A DNA stretch of 6,781 nt from DATGHS01 sp035307785 (GTDB lineage: Bacteria; Planctomycetota; Planctomycetia; Gemmatales; Gemmataceae), in contig DATGHS010000181.1 of the NCBI GenBank assembly GCA_035307785.1, positions 1-6,781 of the forward strand. The letters are read 5' to 3'. A program made the position numbers and the translations under genes. The notes under the pieces were generated by a model, which had not been told where the DNA came from, did not search any database, and was given only the letters and a program-made list of their open reading frames with translations. Of this stretch, positions 5,448 to 6,781 are shown one piece after another. Each line of letters begins with the position of its first letter. Positions within the stretch are counted from its first letter, which is position 1.

Positions 5448-6158
5448 GGCTATCCGAATGCGTCGCGCTATATTCGCATGTTCCAGTCGCGGCGGAGCCT
5501 GCTGATCTGGAAGATCTTCGGCGAACGGTTGGATGGGTTTTCCAACGACGATTTCCCATCGGAAGCGAAGCCCGGCGACCGCGAACACTTGACGCAGAAA
5601 GGTCAGCCGGTGGATTTGCAGAAGAACCGCAGCAAGTGGGACCTGGATTACGTGGGCAGCCAAATGCCGCCTCCAGAAGCCGTGCAGGCCGGCAAGGTGA
5701 AGCCGCTTTCCGACGAAGATCGCCGCACGATTGTGCGCTGGATCGACCTGGGCTGCCCCATCGATCTCGATTTCGATCCCACCAAGCCCGCAGGCGAGTC
5801 TTCGAGCCTGCGGGGTTACGGCTGGATGATGGACGACAACCGGCCGATACTCACAGTCACTGACCCGAAGCCGGGCCGCAATGAAAAGCTCTCGCGCATC
5901 CTCGTCGGCATGCACGACTACGGCAGCGGCCTGGATATGGATTCCTTCCGCGTCACCCCGGACTTCACCATCGACGGCATCAAGCCCGGCGAAAACCTGG
6001 CGTCGAAGTTTCAACCGAAATCGCAAGGTGTGTGGGAATTCAAATTCGCGGTGATTACGGAATTGAAGCGCGGCAAGATGATTGTGTCGATCGCGGATAA
6101 GGCGGGGAACGTGCACCGGATGGAACGCACAATTAGCATTGGGCGTGTGGATCGCTAG
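5448..6158 (+). CDS. HzsA-related protein, C-terminal part after the in-frame TAG
   Basis: These 236 residues continue the upstream frame without shift. The first in-frame ATG is at 5478, but it has no Shine-Dalgarno sequence, and using it would discard GYPNASRYIR, which reads as part of the same domain. Separate translation is therefore doubtful. The segment completes the second cytochrome domain: FQSRRSLLIWKIFGERLDGF is the region before the haem ligand, QMPPPEA (Met at 5664-5666) offers the likely distal Met ligand, and LSDEDRRTIVRWIDLG is the usual C-terminal cytochrome helix. The last 110 or so residues (ending IVSIADKAGNVHRMERTISI) look like an Ig-like beta domain. With the upstream part, the intact protein would be about 1091 residues. 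It could be the tail of a fresh pseudogene, a readthrough product, or one gene split by an assembly error. Confidence 0.8.
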   Translation, partial: GYPNASRYIRMFQSRRSLLIWKIFGERLDGFSNDDFPSEAKPGDREHLTQKGQPVDLQKNRSKWDLDYVGSQMPPPEAVQAGKVKPLSDEDRRTIVRWIDLGCPIDLDFDPTKPAGESSSLRGYGWMMDDNRPILTVTDPKPGRNEKLSRILVGMHDYGSGLDMDSFRVTPDFTIDGIKPGENLASKFQPKSQGVWEFKFAVITELKRGKMIVSIADKAGNVHRMERTISIGRVDR

Positions 6159-6197
6159 TCAAATCCCGGCCGTAACGGGGGTTCGCCTTTTTGCGCC

Positions 6198-6781
6198 TCA
6201 ATCATGCCCGCCGATGTAGAGCTTCAGCATCTTTTCCCACACCGGCCAGTCGTGGGCGAAGCCATCCCAGATGCGCAGCGCGTGCCAGATGCCCTTTTGC
6301 CAGAGAATCTGTGATAAGTGCGCGTTGGAGGAACATAAGCTGTCTTCCCTCCCAACGGCCAGGATGATATCCATTCGACGCATGGCCTGCAAGCGAGCCG
6401 GATCGCGTTCACCGGCCACAAAATCGACCGGGTTGTGCAAATATGCGTTCTCGTCGTGATAGTTGCCCGTAAAGCGCCGAATGTCGCACAGCCCACTCAT
6501 GGACAAAATCCGGCCCGTGATCTCCGGGTGCCGCAGGCCGAAATCGACCGCGTGATAGCCTCCGAAACTCGCGCCGGTGACGATCATGAATGGATTCGAA
6601 TTCTTTTGCTGCGTGAAGGGAACGACCTCCTTGGCCACATACTCGTCGTACTGCTGATGCCGCTGGAGACGCTCGGCCATCGGCTTGTTCTCCGCATACC
6701 AGCTTTCAGCGTCCACGCTGTCCGGGCAGCAGAGTTGCAGATGGCCCTTTTCAATCTGCTCCGCCAGCACGTTCACGAGGC
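6198..6781 (-). CDS. Alpha/beta-hydrolase esterase (esterase D / PF00756-like), 5' end cut by the window
   Basis: On the minus strand the frame is open to the right edge, with at least 193 codons and a stop at 6200-6198. A GTG at 6776 could start it, but the frame continues outward and the protein begins in mid-domain there, so the true start is probably beyond the window. The catalytic triad is visible, numbering from that GTG: Ser70 in GASFGG, Asp145 in VGREDS, and His175 in DGFAHDW. The region CCPDSVDAESWYAENK followed by RHQQYDEYVAKEVVP is typical of planctomycete putative esterases that hydrolyse small acyl or carbohydrate esters; the substrate is unknown. It converges on the HzsA-like gene with 39 nt between the stop codons, so it is a separate transcription unit. 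Confidence 0.85.
   Translation of the reverse strand, partial: LVNVLAEQIEKGHLQLCCPDSVDAESWYAENKPMAERLQRHQQYDEYVAKEVVPFTQQKNSNPFMIVTGASFGGYHAVDFGLRHPEITGRILSMSGLCDIRRFTGNYHDENAYLHNPVDFVAGERDPARLQAMRRMDIILAVGREDSLCSSNAHLSQILWQKGIWHALRIWDGFAHDWPVWEKMLKLYIGGHD

Noticed and set aside
6159..6197. Intrinsic terminator between the convergent genes
   Set aside because: CCCG (6165-6168) and CGGG (6176-6179) give only a four-pair stem, and the later T-run is not next to it. Too weak to call.
5445..6310. Genome-wide reassignment of TAG to a sense codon
   Set aside because: The same gene also ends with TAG at 6156-6158. Reading that as sense would extend the protein about 50 codons, to a TGA near 6310, antisense to the esterase. 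A local event at 5445 is simpler.

Overview
The window looks like a Planctomycetota chromosome fragment. The clues are a Tat-type amidohydrolase with a long N-terminal region, a large secreted c-type cytochrome resembling the alpha subunit of hydrazine synthase (HzsA-related), a secreted-type esterase family, and short GC-rich palindromic repeats of kinds I associate with that phylum. The taxonomic call is from recognition, not from a search.

Layout. At the left edge, 1-81 on the minus strand is the N-terminus of a gene that runs off the window. From 82 to 719 there is no convincing gene. This stretch holds a strong inverted repeat (188-247), a cluster of ATTCGTTGCA motifs (306-509), a perfect 9-bp hairpin (589-611) and the start signals of the next gene. 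A plus-strand block follows: an amidohydrolase (720-2240), a small HUH/Y1 transposase-like protein of RAYT type (2294-2830), and a large HzsA-like dihaem protein. The last is interrupted by an in-frame TAG at 5445-5447 and continues in the same frame to 6158. A convergent minus-strand alpha/beta-hydrolase esterase (6198 to the right edge) closes the window.

The most interesting structure is the RAYT gene with three copies of a 35-nt palindrome. Two are inverted around a 10-nt spacer just upstream (2200-2234 and 2245-2279), and one lies just downstream (2836-2870), direct with respect to the second. This is the layout of a REP/RAYT system, with a stem (GCCCAGGGAC/GTCCCTGGGC) and a conserved 5' CGAAA. 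The upstream copy has become the coding sequence for the amidohydrolase C-terminus and stop codon. The downstream copy sits directly before the start of the HzsA-like gene.

A second, unrelated repeat family (core AGCCCGAAGCGCAAGC) occurs as an inverted pair at 188-247 and again inside the HzsA-like coding region at 5278-5303, just after a haem-binding motif. The in-frame TAG falls about 140 nt after that, inside the same cytochrome domain, so the haem-attachment motif lies before the stop and the candidate Met ligand after it.

The amidohydrolase and HzsA-like proteins both carry export signals and are on the same strand, so they may share a periplasmic pathway. No substrate can be named from the sequence. 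There is no hzsB or hzsC here, and nothing indicates anammox.
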